Source: Polyangia bacterium
GTDB taxonomy: Bacteria > Myxococcota_A > Polyangia > Polyangiales > Sandaracinaceae
Assembly: GCA_030426845.1 (NCBI GenBank)
Contig: JAUHXR010000051.1
Coordinates: 1-38,904 of the forward strand
Direction: 5' to 3'
DNA: 38,904 nt
Shown here in pieces: positions 7,510 through 15,834 of this stretch. How positions within the stretch are numbered: position 1 is the first letter of the stretch; each line of letters starts with the position of its first letter. Made by a program: the position numbers and the translations under genes. The notes beneath the pieces were generated by a model. The model had not been told where the DNA came from. It was given only the letters and a program-made list of their open reading frames with translations, and did no database searches.

Positions 7510-8879
7510 TCGAACCTCGCCTCGACGGTGGCCCCGCCCGCGAAGATGTGGCCTCCCGCGACGTAGTCGCCCACCGCGTCCACCGTGAGGACCTTGCGAT
7601 GCGCGCGCTCTGGGAGGAAGGAGTATTGCAGGTAGAGATCGATCGAGAGCGAGCCCGGCAGCAGCGGCCGCAGCGCGAAGAGCTCGAGCCCGGCGCCGAG
7701 GTTGAACGCGTGCCGGTCGCTGTCGACCAGGTTGGTGTAGCCGCGCTGCTCGGGGATGGGGCTGTTCTCGTAGAAGTAGCCCGCGCGCACGTCGAGCCGC
7801 ACGTCGGGCTCGCGCAGCGCGGTCACCTCGACGCCGAAGCGGGGGACCACGCGGTCCTGGAAGAACGCGTCCACCGGCTCGCCCGGGGTGATGCTGTCGG
7901 GGACCATGATCATGTCGGCCAGCTCCGGCGGCACGATGATGTCGAGCTCGACGTTCGAGCGCCCGAGCGGGCTCTGGTAGAGGTTCCACAGCAGCCACGT
8001 CAGGTCGAACGAGAGGCGCAGCTCGGGGATCGGGCGAACGGATCCACCGAACACGAACTGGTGCGGGGAGTAGCTGTTGGTCGAGGCGGTCAGCAGCGAC
8101 AGGTAGCCCGGGATGGTCAGGTCGCCGGCGCGGATCACCACCGAGTCGGGGCTGCCGAGCTCGCGCGTCCCGACCGTCGCGGTCAGATCGTTGCTGAGCG
8201 CGTACTCGCCCCGGTAGACCACGCCGAAGTCGAGCCAGTCGGTCGGCTGGACCTGCACGCCGGCCTGCGGGAACCGGATCGTGATGAGCTCGCCGTCGAG
8301 CGAATGCTCGAGCCGGGAGCCGCGCTCGGGGCTCGTGATGTCGATCGCGCCGCGGATGGTGAGCTGGGTGGCGGTGTAGCTGAGGAAGCCGATCCCGCCG
8401 CCGATCCGCAGCCACGGCCACGGCTGGATCGCGAGGTGGGTCGACAGGTAGGTGCGCTGCGGGCGGTTGTCGTAGAACTCCCAGCGCGGGCGCTGCCGGG
8501 GCAGCGAGCGGGTGCGGGAGACGCGCTGGTCGTTGAGGTGGACCCCGAGCCCGAAGCCGAAGCGGAAGTCGTCGATCTGGCCGGGCACGTTGAGCCCGAC
8601 GACGATCCCGTGGACCGGGTCGACGTTGCTCGCGACGTCGTTCATCGACAGGTCGTGGTGCGCGCCGAACCACCCGGCACCCACCCGGAGCTGACCGCTG
8701 CGCACGATGCCCGCGGGGTTGTAGTAGTTGGCGCTGAAGTCCTCGACGTCGGCGGCCACCGCGCCGCCGAGCGCGGTCGAGCGCGCGCCCATGCCGTAGG
8801 TGTCCATCGCCTGGGCGCCGGCGAGCGACGGCGCGAGCAGCGCGAGCAGCGCGAGCAGCGCGGGGACGAGCGCGCGCAT
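7506..8879 (-). CDS. FadL/OmpP1/TodX-family outer-membrane transport protein
   Basis: 457 aa from ATG 8879; the A of the start is shared with the upstream stop (TGATG). A signal peptide (1-24, ending GAQA) is followed by the FadL-type N-terminus: GARSTALGGA and then NYYNPAGI. In this family these form the hatch and the NPA kink. Many aromatic-rich beta strands follow, and the C-terminal residue is Glu after VEARFE, close to the terminal aromatic expected of a barrel. FadL proteins pass hydrophobic molecules such as fatty acids or aromatics across the outer membrane. The substrate here is unknown. The gene next to it is a second, divergent FadL-like protein. Confidence 0.83.
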   Translation of the reverse strand: MRALVPALLALLALLAPSLAGAQAMDTYGMGARSTALGGAVAADVEDFSANYYNPAGIVRSGQLRVGAGWFGAHHDLSMNDVASNVDPVHGIVVGLNVPGQIDDFRFGFGLGVHLNDQRVSRTRSLPRQRPRWEFYDNRPQRTYLSTHLAIQPWPWLRIGGGIGFLSYTATQLTIRGAIDITSPERGSRLEHSLDGELITIRFPQAGVQVQPTDWLDFGVVYRGEYALSNDLTATVGTRELGSPDSVVIRAGDLTIPGYLSLLTASTNSYSPHQFVFGGSVRPIPELRLSFDLTWLLWNLYQSPLGRSNVELDIIVPPELADMIMVPDSITPGEPVDAFFQDRVVPRFGVEVTALREPDVRLDVRAGYFYENSPIPEQRGYTNLVDSDRHAFNLGAGLELFALRPLLPGSLSIDLYLQYSFLPERAHRKVLTVDAVGDYVAGGHIFAGGATVEARFE

Positions 8880-10222
8880 CAGAAGTGCGCTCCGATCGTC
8901 CAGCCGGCCTGTCCGAGGTAGCCGCCGGTCGTCATCGGGGGCGCGCCGTCGGTCTGGCCGATCTCGTGGGTGCGATCCATCAGCACGTGGAGCTGGCCGT
9001 TGACGTCGATGACGATCGCCTCGCCGTGCTCGCCGAGCTTGATCGTCCAGCCGAGCCCCGCGGTCATCACGTGCCGGTGGTTGTCGAGGATGCGGAACGG
9101 GACGGTGTCGCCGGGCACGTCCTGGCCGGCCGAGGTGCGGCGGTTGGCGATGCGCGCGGGCGGCGCGGGCGACGCCTCGAAGCCGTAGCCGAGCCGCAGG
9201 TCGAGCGCGAAGCGCGCGTCCTCGAGGTGGTACTCCGCCGCGACGCGCGGGCTCGGGATGATCGAGAAGCCCGGATCGGGCGCGTCGAGCCCCATGGCCG
9301 TCGTCGGGATCTGCACCCCGTTGAACGCGCTCCAGAAGCGCGTCGTCAGGTTGAGCACGAGCATCAGCTCGGGCACCGGCCGCCAGAAGCCCTCCGCGAG
9401 CAGCGTCGGCGGGTCGTACTGCACGAGGCCGCCGACCGTGAGCACGGGCAGAGTGATGGGCAGGTCGCTCGTCGCGACGTTCAGCTCGAAGCTCGAGGTG
9501 ACCTCGTGCCGGTAGCTGAGCCCGACGCCCCACTCCGAGCGCGCGCCGTCCTCGGCGGGATGCTCGTAGCGGACCCCGACGATCGGCGCGAAGCTCGTCA
9601 CGAGCTGCGTCTCGACCACCGAGCTGAAGGAGTTGGTCTCGTCGAGGCGCACCGCGAGCTCACCGAACACGTTGGCCAGCGCGTTGACGCCGATCCCGAT
9701 CTGCAGGCCGTCCACGACCCCGTGCAGATCGATCCCGAGGCCGACCAGGATCGCCACGACCTGTGCGCGCTCGAGCACGGTCCACTGCAGCGCCTGGGGG
9801 AAGCGGATGTTCCCCCGCAGGAGCACCTCGGCCGGGGTGTAGAAGCCGCCGCCGAAGACCAGCCGGTCCTCGAGGATGTCGCCGAAGGGCAGCGGCAGGG
9901 CGAAGCCGATCGTGATCCCGCGCGGCGGAGTGAGCGGCGCGTCCATCCCGTCGAGCCGGAGCTGGTAGCCGCCACCCGTGAAGCCGATCGTGAGGTTGCG
10001 GGTGCGCGCGGCCCCGAGACCGGCCGGGTTGGCGTAGACCGCCTCATAGCCGGTCTCGTAGCTCGTCCCGGTCATCGCCAGGCCCTGGGTGCGCCCGCCG
10101 AACCCGAACAGATCGGGCGGCGACGCGGACGCGCTCGCGACGAGGCTCACCCACGCGAGGGACGTCACGACGGCGAGGCGGAGGGCCGGCACGCAGCGAC
10201 GATACACGCTGGCGCGCGACAT
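8879..10222 (-). CDS. Second FadL-like outer-membrane protein
   Basis: 447 aa from ATG 10222. The open frame extends upstream, but the signal peptide (about 1-34, ending ASASA) sets the start here. The N-terminus has GFGGRTQGLAMTGTS followed by YANPAGLG, the same arrangement as in the neighbouring FadL homologue. About fourteen strand-like segments follow, and the chain ends in WTIGAHF, with a terminal Phe typical of outer-membrane barrels. Identity with the neighbour is low by eye, so the two are ancient paralogues and not a recent duplication. It is the first gene of a four-gene operon with overlaps of 1, 4 and 4 nt. Confidence 0.78.
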   Translation of the reverse strand: MSRASVYRRCVPALRLAVVTSLAWVSLVASASASPPDLFGFGGRTQGLAMTGTSYETGYEAVYANPAGLGAARTRNLTIGFTGGGYQLRLDGMDAPLTPPRGITIGFALPLPFGDILEDRLVFGGGFYTPAEVLLRGNIRFPQALQWTVLERAQVVAILVGLGIDLHGVVDGLQIGIGVNALANVFGELAVRLDETNSFSSVVETQLVTSFAPIVGVRYEHPAEDGARSEWGVGLSYRHEVTSSFELNVATSDLPITLPVLTVGGLVQYDPPTLLAEGFWRPVPELMLVLNLTTRFWSAFNGVQIPTTAMGLDAPDPGFSIIPSPRVAAEYHLEDARFALDLRLGYGFEASPAPPARIANRRTSAGQDVPGDTVPFRILDNHRHVMTAGLGWTIKLGEHGEAIVIDVNGQLHVLMDRTHEIGQTDGAPPMTTGGYLGQAGWTIGAHF

Positions 10223-10313
10223 GGGGACCGGATCGACGCCACCCGCCGGTCGCCCGACCTCCGAGGCCTCATCGCGCGCGGGGAGCGAGCGCGGACCTCC
10301 GGGCCCAAACGCG

Positions 10314-10348
10314 ACGACGCCCCGAGGCCGAGGGCCCCGAGGCGTCGT
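10314..10348 (-). terminator. Imperfect GC-rich hairpin after the PPC-like lipoprotein gene
   Basis: Arms 10314-10327 and 10335-10348 pair over 14 bp with two mismatches around a 7-nt loop. It lies 33 nt beyond the minus-strand stop at 10381. It has no T-tract, so termination is plausible but unproven. It also separates this gene from the FadL operon downstream. Confidence 0.4.
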
Positions 10349-10380
10349 GAGCGGTCGGGCGCAGCGCGCCCGAAACGCCG

Positions 10381-11196
10381 TCAGCCCTGGTTGCAGGTGA
10401 CGGTGATGCGCATGTCGCCGCGGCGGATCCAGTCCCACACGCGGATGACGTAGTTGCCGGGCTGGAGCTGACGGGTGATCTGGGCGTTGTTGCCCTCGCC
10501 GCTGTCGTCGTCCTCCTCGAGCATCTGGCCGTTCTGGATGAGGGCCATCTTCGGGTCACGGCCGTTGTCCGCCGAGGCGGTGCAGGTGTACTGGCCGGCG
10601 GCCGCGACGTTGAAGGTGATCGCCTTGGCGGCCGCGCGGTCGTTGCGCGGACGCTGAAGGAGCGGGAAGTCCTCGAAGGTCACCACGGTGGGCTGACCGA
10701 CGGTGATCGCGCCGACCGGGGTGAGCGGCTGGAGCTGCTGCGCCTGGACCTGCGCCGTGAAGGGGCGGGCCCGGTGCTCGACCACGCGCACCGAGTAGGT
10801 GCCCGCGTCCATGAAGCGCACGATGCGCGAGTTGAGGCCGTCGCCGCCGTCGTCGTTCTGCTCGATGAGCTCGTCGCCCTGGTAGACGAAGAGCTCGGGG
10901 TCCATCGGCGAGCCGGTCGCGTCGATCTGGTACTCACCCGCGGTCGCGATGGTGAGGTTGAAGCTCGGGGGGATCGGCACCTGCATCGACGCCGGGGGCT
11001 GCCCGAGCTGCAGGGTCTGGGGGGCGCCGCCGGCCGCCGCGCCCGGCTGCGCCGCCGCGGTGCCCTCCGCCGTGGTGGTCGCGCCGGTGGTCTCGCCACC
11101 GCTCGAGTCGTCGTCGCTGCCGCCGCACGCGATGATCGCCCCGAGGAGCGCGAACGCCGCGAGGATGCGGGTGATCTTCTTCCAGTTGGTGCTCAT
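10381..11196 (-). CDS. Lipoprotein with two PPC-like beta-sandwich modules
   Basis: 271 aa from ATG 11196, with GGAG 8 nt upstream. The signal peptide ends at IIAC (Cys24). A Ser/Thr/Gly/Ala-rich linker follows (about 25-60). Two similar domains come next. The first has AGEYQIDATGSPMDPELFVYQ, then NDDGGDGLNSRI and AGTYSVRVVEH; the second has AGQYTCTASADNGRDPKMALIQ, then DDDSGEGNNAQI and PGNYVIRVWD. This pattern (a strand, a DPxxxLxxxG turn, DDsGxGxN acidic loop, then G-x-Y-x-hydrophobic-R-V) matches bacterial pre-peptidase C-terminal (PPC) domains, which often bind calcium. Here there is no attached peptidase. It is preceded by a candidate sigma-54 promoter. Confidence 0.75.
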   Translation of the reverse strand: MSTNWKKITRILAAFALLGAIIACGGSDDDSSGGETTGATTTAEGTAAAQPGAAAGGAPQTLQLGQPPASMQVPIPPSFNLTIATAGEYQIDATGSPMDPELFVYQGDELIEQNDDGGDGLNSRIVRFMDAGTYSVRVVEHRARPFTAQVQAQQLQPLTPVGAITVGQPTVVTFEDFPLLQRPRNDRAAAKAITFNVAAAGQYTCTASADNGRDPKMALIQNGQMLEEDDDSGEGNNAQITRQLQPGNYVIRVWDWIRRGDMRITVTCNQG

Positions 11197-11315
11197 CGAA
11201 TCAACTCCATCTCTGTCCGTTCGCGGCCCTCAGGGACCGTGCGCCTTCACGCGGAGGGCCCGGAGACTACCAGCTCGAGGCGCTCCGCGTACCCCCCATG
11301 TCGGCTACCCGGGTT

Positions 11316-11331
11316 TGCATCTCGGGTGCCA
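11316..11331 (-). promoter_or_regulatory. Candidate sigma-54 (-24/-12) promoter
   Basis: On the minus strand the site reads TGGCACCCGAGATGCA. Compared with TGGCACGnnnnTTGCA it has the GG and GC at exact spacing and two mismatches. A transcript would start near 11304, giving a leader of about 108 nt before ATG 11196. Direction and distance both suit the lipoprotein gene. Confidence 0.45.
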
Positions 11332-11478
11332 GAGCTGCGGTGTGCGCGAGATCGGGCGACGCTCGCCGCGAGGACGCTCACAGTCTCACTCGGAGGACCT
11401 CCGCGCACGGTCCACGAGAGCCGGTGTCACACCCCGCTCGGCGCAGTGCGACAGCTCTCAACTCCAGCCGGCGACCTC

Positions 11479-11487
11479 TGCTAGATC
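11479..11487 (+). promoter_or_regulatory. Extended -10 promoter motif of icmF
   Basis: TGC TAGATC lies 12 nt before ATG 11500, and a GAGG Shine-Dalgarno lies between at 11491-11494. The last hexamer base deviates from T. It shares the TGCTA word with four other starts in the window. Confidence 0.45.
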
Positions 11488-11499
11488 ACTGAGGAATCC

Positions 11500-14400
11500 A
11501 TGGCCGATGAAGACCGCTACCGCCTCGTGAACCCCGTCCGACTCGTCACCGCGGCCGCGCTCTTCGACGGCCACGACGCGTCGATCAACATCATGCGCCG
11601 GATCCTCCAGGCCTCCGGCGCGGAGGTGATCCACCTCGGCCACAACCGATCGGTAGAGGAGGTCGCGCTCGCCGCGGTCCAGGAGGACGCCCAGGGCATC
11701 GCCCTGACGAGCTACCAGGGCGGCCACGTCGAGTACTTCAAGTACCTGCGCCAGCGCCTCGACGAGCTCGGCGCGACCCACGTGCGGATCTTCGGCGGCG
11801 GCGGCGGCGTGATCGTCCAGCGCGAGATCGACGAGCTCCACGCCGCGGGCATCGACCGCATCTTCAGCCCCGAGGACGGCCGCAACATGGGCCTGCAGGG
11901 GATGATCAACGTCGTCCTCGAGGGCTGCGACACCTCGGTCGAGGAGCCGATCGCGGCCGGCGACGGCTGGCTCCCGCTGGCGCGCGCGATCAGCCGGGCC
12001 GAGCTCGGGCTCGAGCGGCCGACGGGCGAGGCCCCGCGCGTGCCCGTCATCGGCCTCACCGGCACGGGCGGGGCCGGCAAGAGCAGCCTCACCGACGAGC
12101 TGGTGCGGCGCTTCCTCGCGGACTTCCCGGACAAGCGCGTCGCGGTCCTCAGCATCGACCCGACCAAGCGCAAGACGGGCGGCGCGCTCCTCGGCGATCG
12201 CATCCGGATGAACAGCCTCCGCCACGGCGCGGGGCGCGCCTACATGCGCTCGCTCGCGACCCGCGGCTCGCGCTCGGAGGTCAGCGACGCGGCCAGGGAC
12301 GTGATCGGCGTGCTCAAGCGGCACGGCTTCGATCTCGTGCTCGTCGAGACCGCGGGCATCGGCCAGGGCGACTCCTCCATCACCGAGCTCGCCGATCTGA
12401 GCCTCTACGTGATGACCGCGGAGTACGGCGCGCCGAGCCAGCTCGAGAAGATCGAGATGCTCGACTACGCGGACTTCGTCGCGATCAACAAGTTCACGCG
12501 GCGCGGCAGCCTCGACGCGCTCCGCGACGTGCGCAAGCAGTACCAGCGCAACCACCAGGCCTTCGACGCGGACCCCACGACGCTGCCGGTCTTCGGCACG
12601 AGCGCGGCCCACTTCAACGATCGAGGCGTCAACGCGCTCTACGCGCACCTCGTCGCGCGCGTGAACCGGGACTTCGAGGTCGGCTGGCAGAGCCGCTACG
12701 AGGTCGACGCGACCCGCACCACCGACACCGCCGCGCAGATCATCGCGCCCGGGCGCGAGCGCTACCTCTCCGAGATCAGCGCGGCCTGCCGGGAGCACCG
12801 CGGGTGGGCCGAGGAGCAGGCGGAGGTCGCGGCCGACGTCGACGCGCTCGCGCGGACGATCGCGCTGCTCGGCGGTCCCGCGCACCCCGGCTTCGCGCCC
12901 CTCGGCCCGCTCGACGCGGGCAACGCGGCGGTCGGCGATCTGGCGCGCGAGCACGACGCGCGCCTCGAGCGGCTCCACCCCCGCTGCCGCGCGATCCTCG
13001 CGGGCTGGGACGACTGGAGCGCGGCCTACCGCGCGGACGAGTTCCGCTACCAGGTGCGCGGCCGTGAGATCGTGGTGCAGAGCCACCGCGAGTCCCTCAG
13101 CGAGACGCGCATCCCCAAGGTCGCGCCGCCGCGGCTCCTCGGCGCGGCGGACCGTCTGCGCTGGCGCCTGCTGGAGAACGTGCCGGGCGAGTTCCCGTAC
13201 ACGGCCGGCACCTTCCCGTTCAAGCGAACGGGCGAGGACCCGACCCGCATGTTCGCGGGCGAGGGGCCGGCGACGCGGACGAACGCGCGCTTCCACTACC
13301 TCGCGGACGGCCAGCCCGCCGCGCGGCTCTCGACCGCGTTCGACAGCATCACGCTCTACGGCGAGGACCCGGACTGGCGCCCGGACATCTACGGCAAGAT
13401 CGGCGAGAGCGGGGTCAGCGTCTTCACCGTCGAAGAGGCCGAGCACCTCTACGCGGGCTTCGATCTGTGCGACCCGAAGACGAGCGTCTCGATGACGATC
13501 AACGGGCCGGCGCCGACCGTCCTCGCGTTCTTCATGAACGCGGCCATCCGCCAGCGCTGCCGGCGGCTCCTCAAGGACGCGGGCCGGCTCGACATCAGCG
13601 ACGCCGAGGTCCTCCAGCCCGACGCGGCGCGGGGCGCGACGTGGGCACAGACGCGCGCGCTGCTCGAGCCGGGCGAGTACGACCGGTGCCGGGCCGAGGC
13701 GCTGAGGCTCGTCCGCGGGACCGTCCAGGCCGACATCCTCAAGGAGGATCAGGGCCAGAACACGTGCATCTTCAGCACGGAGTTCGCGCTGCGCGCGATG
13801 GGCGACGTCCAGCAGTTCTTCATCGACCACGACGTCCGCAACTTCTACAGCGTCTCGATCAGCGGCTACCACATCGCCGAGGCGGGGGCGAACCCGATCC
13901 ATCAGCTCGCCTACACGCTCGCCAACGGGTTCACCTACGTCGAGTACTACCGGGCGCGCGGCATGGACGTGAACCGCTTCGCGCCCAACCTGAGCTTCTT
14001 CTTCAGCAACGGGATGGACCCGGAGTACACGGTCATCGGCCGGGTCGCGCGGCGCATCTGGGCGGTCGCGATGGATCGCGTCTACGGCGCCGACGCACGC
14101 TCGCAGATGCTGAAGTACCACATCCAGACGAGCGGCCGTTCGCTCCACGCGATGGAGATCGAGTTCAACGACATCCGCACCACCCTCCAGGCGCTCCTCG
14201 CCACCTACGACAACGCGCAGAGCCTGCACACGAACGCCTACGACGAGGCGATCACGACCCCGACCGAGGAGTCGGTGCGCCGCGCGATGGCGATCCAGCT
14301 CATCATCAACAAGGAGTTCGGCCTGACGATGTGCGAGAACGCCACGCAGGGGAGCTTCGTGGTCGAGGAGCTGACCGACCTCGTCGAGGAGGCGGTGCTC

Positions 14401-14820
14401 GCGGAGTTCGACCGGCTCACCGAGCGGGGAGGCGTGCTCGGCGCGATGGAGCGTCAGTACCAGCGCGGGATGATCCAGGACGACTCGCTCAAGTACGAGC
14501 GGCTCAAGCACTCGGGCGAGCTGCCCATCGTGGGGGTGAACACGTTCCTGCCGCGCACCGCGGCCGAGGCGTCGACCCCGGCCGACGTGGCCCTCACCCG
14601 CGCGAGCAAGGAGGAGAAGGAGGGCTGCATCGCGCGGCTCGAGGCCTTCCACCGCGCGCACGACGCCGCCGGCACCGAAGCGCTCGCGTCGCTGCAGCGG
14701 GCCGCGCTGGCCGGCGAGAACCTCTTCGAGGCGCTCCTCCACGCCACCGAGCACTGCAGCCTCGGCCAGATCACGGGCGCCCTCTACGAGGTCGGCGGCG
14801 AGTACCGCCGCAACCTCTGA
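11500..14820 (+). CDS. icmF: Fused isobutyryl-CoA mutase (IcmF), adenosylcobalamin-dependent
   Basis: 1106 aa, close to known IcmF proteins (about 1090). IcmF interconverts isobutyryl-CoA and n-butyryl-CoA, with a built-in G-protein chaperone. Domains in order: B12-binding (about 10-145, DGHD with base-off ligand His25, then HLGHNRSVEEV); MeaB-like GTPase (about 180-430, P-loop GTGGAGKSS 188-196, ETAGIGQG from 283, NK 330-331); and a mutase TIM barrel (about 560-1106, with GTFPFKRTGEDPTRMF and SISGYHIAEAGANP). Gln753 in GQNTCIF occupies the position that is Arg in methylmalonyl-CoA mutase, which supports ICM specificity. Start ATG has a GAGG 5 nt upstream. It appears monocistronic and ends at a hairpin terminator. 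Confidence 0.95.
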   Translation: MADEDRYRLVNPVRLVTAAALFDGHDASINIMRRILQASGAEVIHLGHNRSVEEVALAAVQEDAQGIALTSYQGGHVEYFKYLRQRLDELGATHVRIFGGGGGVIVQREIDELHAAGIDRIFSPEDGRNMGLQGMINVVLEGCDTSVEEPIAAGDGWLPLARAISRAELGLERPTGEAPRVPVIGLTGTGGAGKSSLTDELVRRFLADFPDKRVAVLSIDPTKRKTGGALLGDRIRMNSLRHGAGRAYMRSLATRGSRSEVSDAARDVIGVLKRHGFDLVLVETAGIGQGDSSITELADLSLYVMTAEYGAPSQLEKIEMLDYADFVAINKFTRRGSLDALRDVRKQYQRNHQAFDADPTTLPVFGTSAAHFNDRGVNALYAHLVARVNRDFEVGWQSRYEVDATRTTDTAAQIIAPGRERYLSEISAACREHRGWAEEQAEVAADVDALARTIALLGGPAHPGFAPLGPLDAGNAAVGDLAREHDARLERLHPRCRAILAGWDDWSAAYRADEFRYQVRGREIVVQSHRESLSETRIPKVAPPRLLGAADRLRWRLLENVPGEFPYTAGTFPFKRTGEDPTRMFAGEGPATRTNARFHYLADGQPAARLSTAFDSITLYGEDPDWRPDIYGKIGESGVSVFTVEEAEHLYAGFDLCDPKTSVSMTINGPAPTVLAFFMNAAIRQRCRRLLKDAGRLDISDAEVLQPDAARGATWAQTRALLEPGEYDRCRAEALRLVRGTVQADILKEDQGQNTCIFSTEFALRAMGDVQQFFIDHDVRNFYSVSISGYHIAEAGANPIHQLAYTLANGFTYVEYYRARGMDVNRFAPNLSFFFSNGMDPEYTVIGRVARRIWAVAMDRVYGADARSQMLKYHIQTSGRSLHAMEIEFNDIRTTLQALLATYDNAQSLHTNAYDEAITTPTEESVRRAMAIQLIINKEFGLTMCENATQGSFVVEELTDLVEEAVLAEFDRLTERGGVLGAMERQYQRGMIQDDSLKYERLKHSGELPIVGVNTFLPRTAAEASTPADVALTRASKEEKEGCIARLEAFHRAHDAAGTEALASLQRAALAGENLFEALLHATEHCSLGQITGALYEVGGEYRRNL

Positions 14821-14831
14821 CGAGAAAATCG

Positions 14832-14870
14832 CCGCGCGCCGCCGCCGCGGTGAATGCGCGCGGTCTTTGT
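14832..14870 (+). terminator. Intrinsic terminator after icmF
   Basis: CCGCGCGC (14832-14839) pairs perfectly with GCGCGCGG (14856-14863) around a 16-nt loop, and TCTTTGT follows. It starts 12 nt after the icmF stop. Confidence 0.55.
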
Positions 14871-14996
14871 GTCGTCGACCGCCCTCAGGGGATACTCCGT
14901 CGGGGAGCGTCCTCGGGGAGCCGGGGCGCAGCCTCGGGACGAGTCAGGGAGTCGGGGCGAGGGGCCCCGGGTCCGCGAGCAACAAGGGGAGGAACG

Positions 14997-15719
14997 ATGT
15001 CGATTCGCTGGACGATCGGCCTGAGCGCGCTGGTCTGCGCGTGGACGGCCGGGATGGACACTGCGGCCGCGCAGTCGTGCACCACCAACGCGGAGTGCGC
15101 CTCCGGGTACGTGTGCGGCGCGCAGGGCCTGTGCGAAGCCGGAGCCGCGGTCACCGTGCAGGGGAGCGCGGGCGACGGTCAGGTCACGGGGCAGGTCGTG
15201 GTGCAGCAGCCGCAGCCTCAGCCGCAGCCTCAGCCTCAGAGCGTGCCGCCGCCCGGGTACGCGCCGCAGCCGGTCTACGCGCAGCCCCAGCCCGCGCCGC
15301 CGCCGCCGCGCTACGAGGAGCGCCCGATCTGGGGCCTGATCATCCCCGGCATCTCGATGCTCGCCGCGGGCTACGTCGTGAACGTGCTCGTGAGCCTGAT
15401 CGGCGGCGCGGTCATCGGCTTCGACACCGCGGTCACCGGCACGGGCTACTCCGGCAACGACTTCTTCTACACCGGGCTCATCCCGGCGGCCGGGCCGTTC
15501 GTGCAGATGGCCGTGACCCGCGGCGACGAGGGCTGGCTGCCCTACCTGCTCGTCGACGGCCTCATCCAGACCGCGGGCCTCACGATGATCATCCTCGGCG
15601 CGGTGCTCCGCACCTCGGAGCGCGTGGCCGCGATCGAGCTCGACGACGGCGTGCGCCTCACGTTCGCCCCCGCGCCCACCCAGGGCGGCATGGCGATCGC
15701 CAGCTCGCTCACCTTCTGA
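14997..15719 (+). CDS. Exported Cys-rich protein with PQ linker and two or more membrane segments
   Basis: 240 aa. ATG 14997 was chosen because AGGGGAGGA lies 5 nt upstream and a signal peptide follows (1-25, ending AAA|QS). Residues 28-46 form a compact module with Cys spaced C-x5-C-x5-C-x5-C (SC..AEC..GYVC..QGLC), similar to Dickkopf-N-like modules seen in myxobacterial surface proteins. A Gln/Pro-rich tract follows (about 68-105, PQ repeats). Hydrophobic segments then occur at about 115-140 and 185-205. The tail is polar. A GATACT at 14891 with TTTGTG 19 nt upstream is a weak promoter candidate. The function is unknown. It ends at a strong terminator. Confidence 0.75.
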   Translation: MSIRWTIGLSALVCAWTAGMDTAAAQSCTTNAECASGYVCGAQGLCEAGAAVTVQGSAGDGQVTGQVVVQQPQPQPQPQPQSVPPPGYAPQPVYAQPQPAPPPPRYEERPIWGLIIPGISMLAAGYVVNVLVSLIGGAVIGFDTAVTGTGYSGNDFFYTGLIPAAGPFVQMAVTRGDEGWLPYLLVDGLIQTAGLTMIILGAVLRTSERVAAIELDDGVRLTFAPAPTQGGMAIASSLTF

Positions 15720-15738
15720 TCGAGCGATCCGACCAAGC

Positions 15739-15780
15739 GAGGCGCCGGCCGTTGGGGGATGGTCGGCGCCTCTGTTCGTT
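15739..15780 (+). terminator. Strong intrinsic terminator
   Basis: GAGGCGCCGGCC (15739-15750) pairs with GGTCGGCGCCTC (15761-15772) in a 12-bp stem containing one G-T wobble, with a 10-nt loop. The tail TGTTCGTT is T-rich. It starts 20 nt after the preceding stop. Confidence 0.8.
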
Positions 15781-15805
15781 CGCCGAGCGACGACGCCGAG
15801 CGTCC

Positions 15806-15814
15806 TGCTACCCT
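15806..15814 (+). promoter_or_regulatory. Extended -10 promoter motif of the EF-hand gene
   Basis: TGC TACCCT ends 20 nt before ATG 15835. A purine-rich GAGGAGGGCGAG lies between it and the start codon. No -35 hexamer is obvious. Confidence 0.5.
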
Positions 15815-15834
15815 GTCGGCCGAGGAGGGCGAGC

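Larger units (their letters stand above)
11197..11499. other. 303-base divergent intergenic region
   Basis: The region separates the PPC-like lipoprotein gene (-) from icmF (+). It holds a candidate sigma-54 site on the minus strand (11316-11331) and an extended -10 motif for icmF (11479-11487). I see no conserved cobalamin riboswitch boxes, no tRNA and no convincing small ORF in it. Confidence 0.6.

Noticed and set aside
11197-11499. Cobalamin riboswitch before icmF
   Set aside because: The promoter-like motif lies only 12 nt from the start, and I see no B12-box sequence. There is no space for an aptamer in the likely transcript.
11458-14754. 1098-aa open frame antisense to icmF
   Set aside because: It mirrors the third-position GC bias of icmF, is Arg/Ala/Val-rich without motifs, and has no promoter or Shine-Dalgarno. 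It is a shadow of the real gene.
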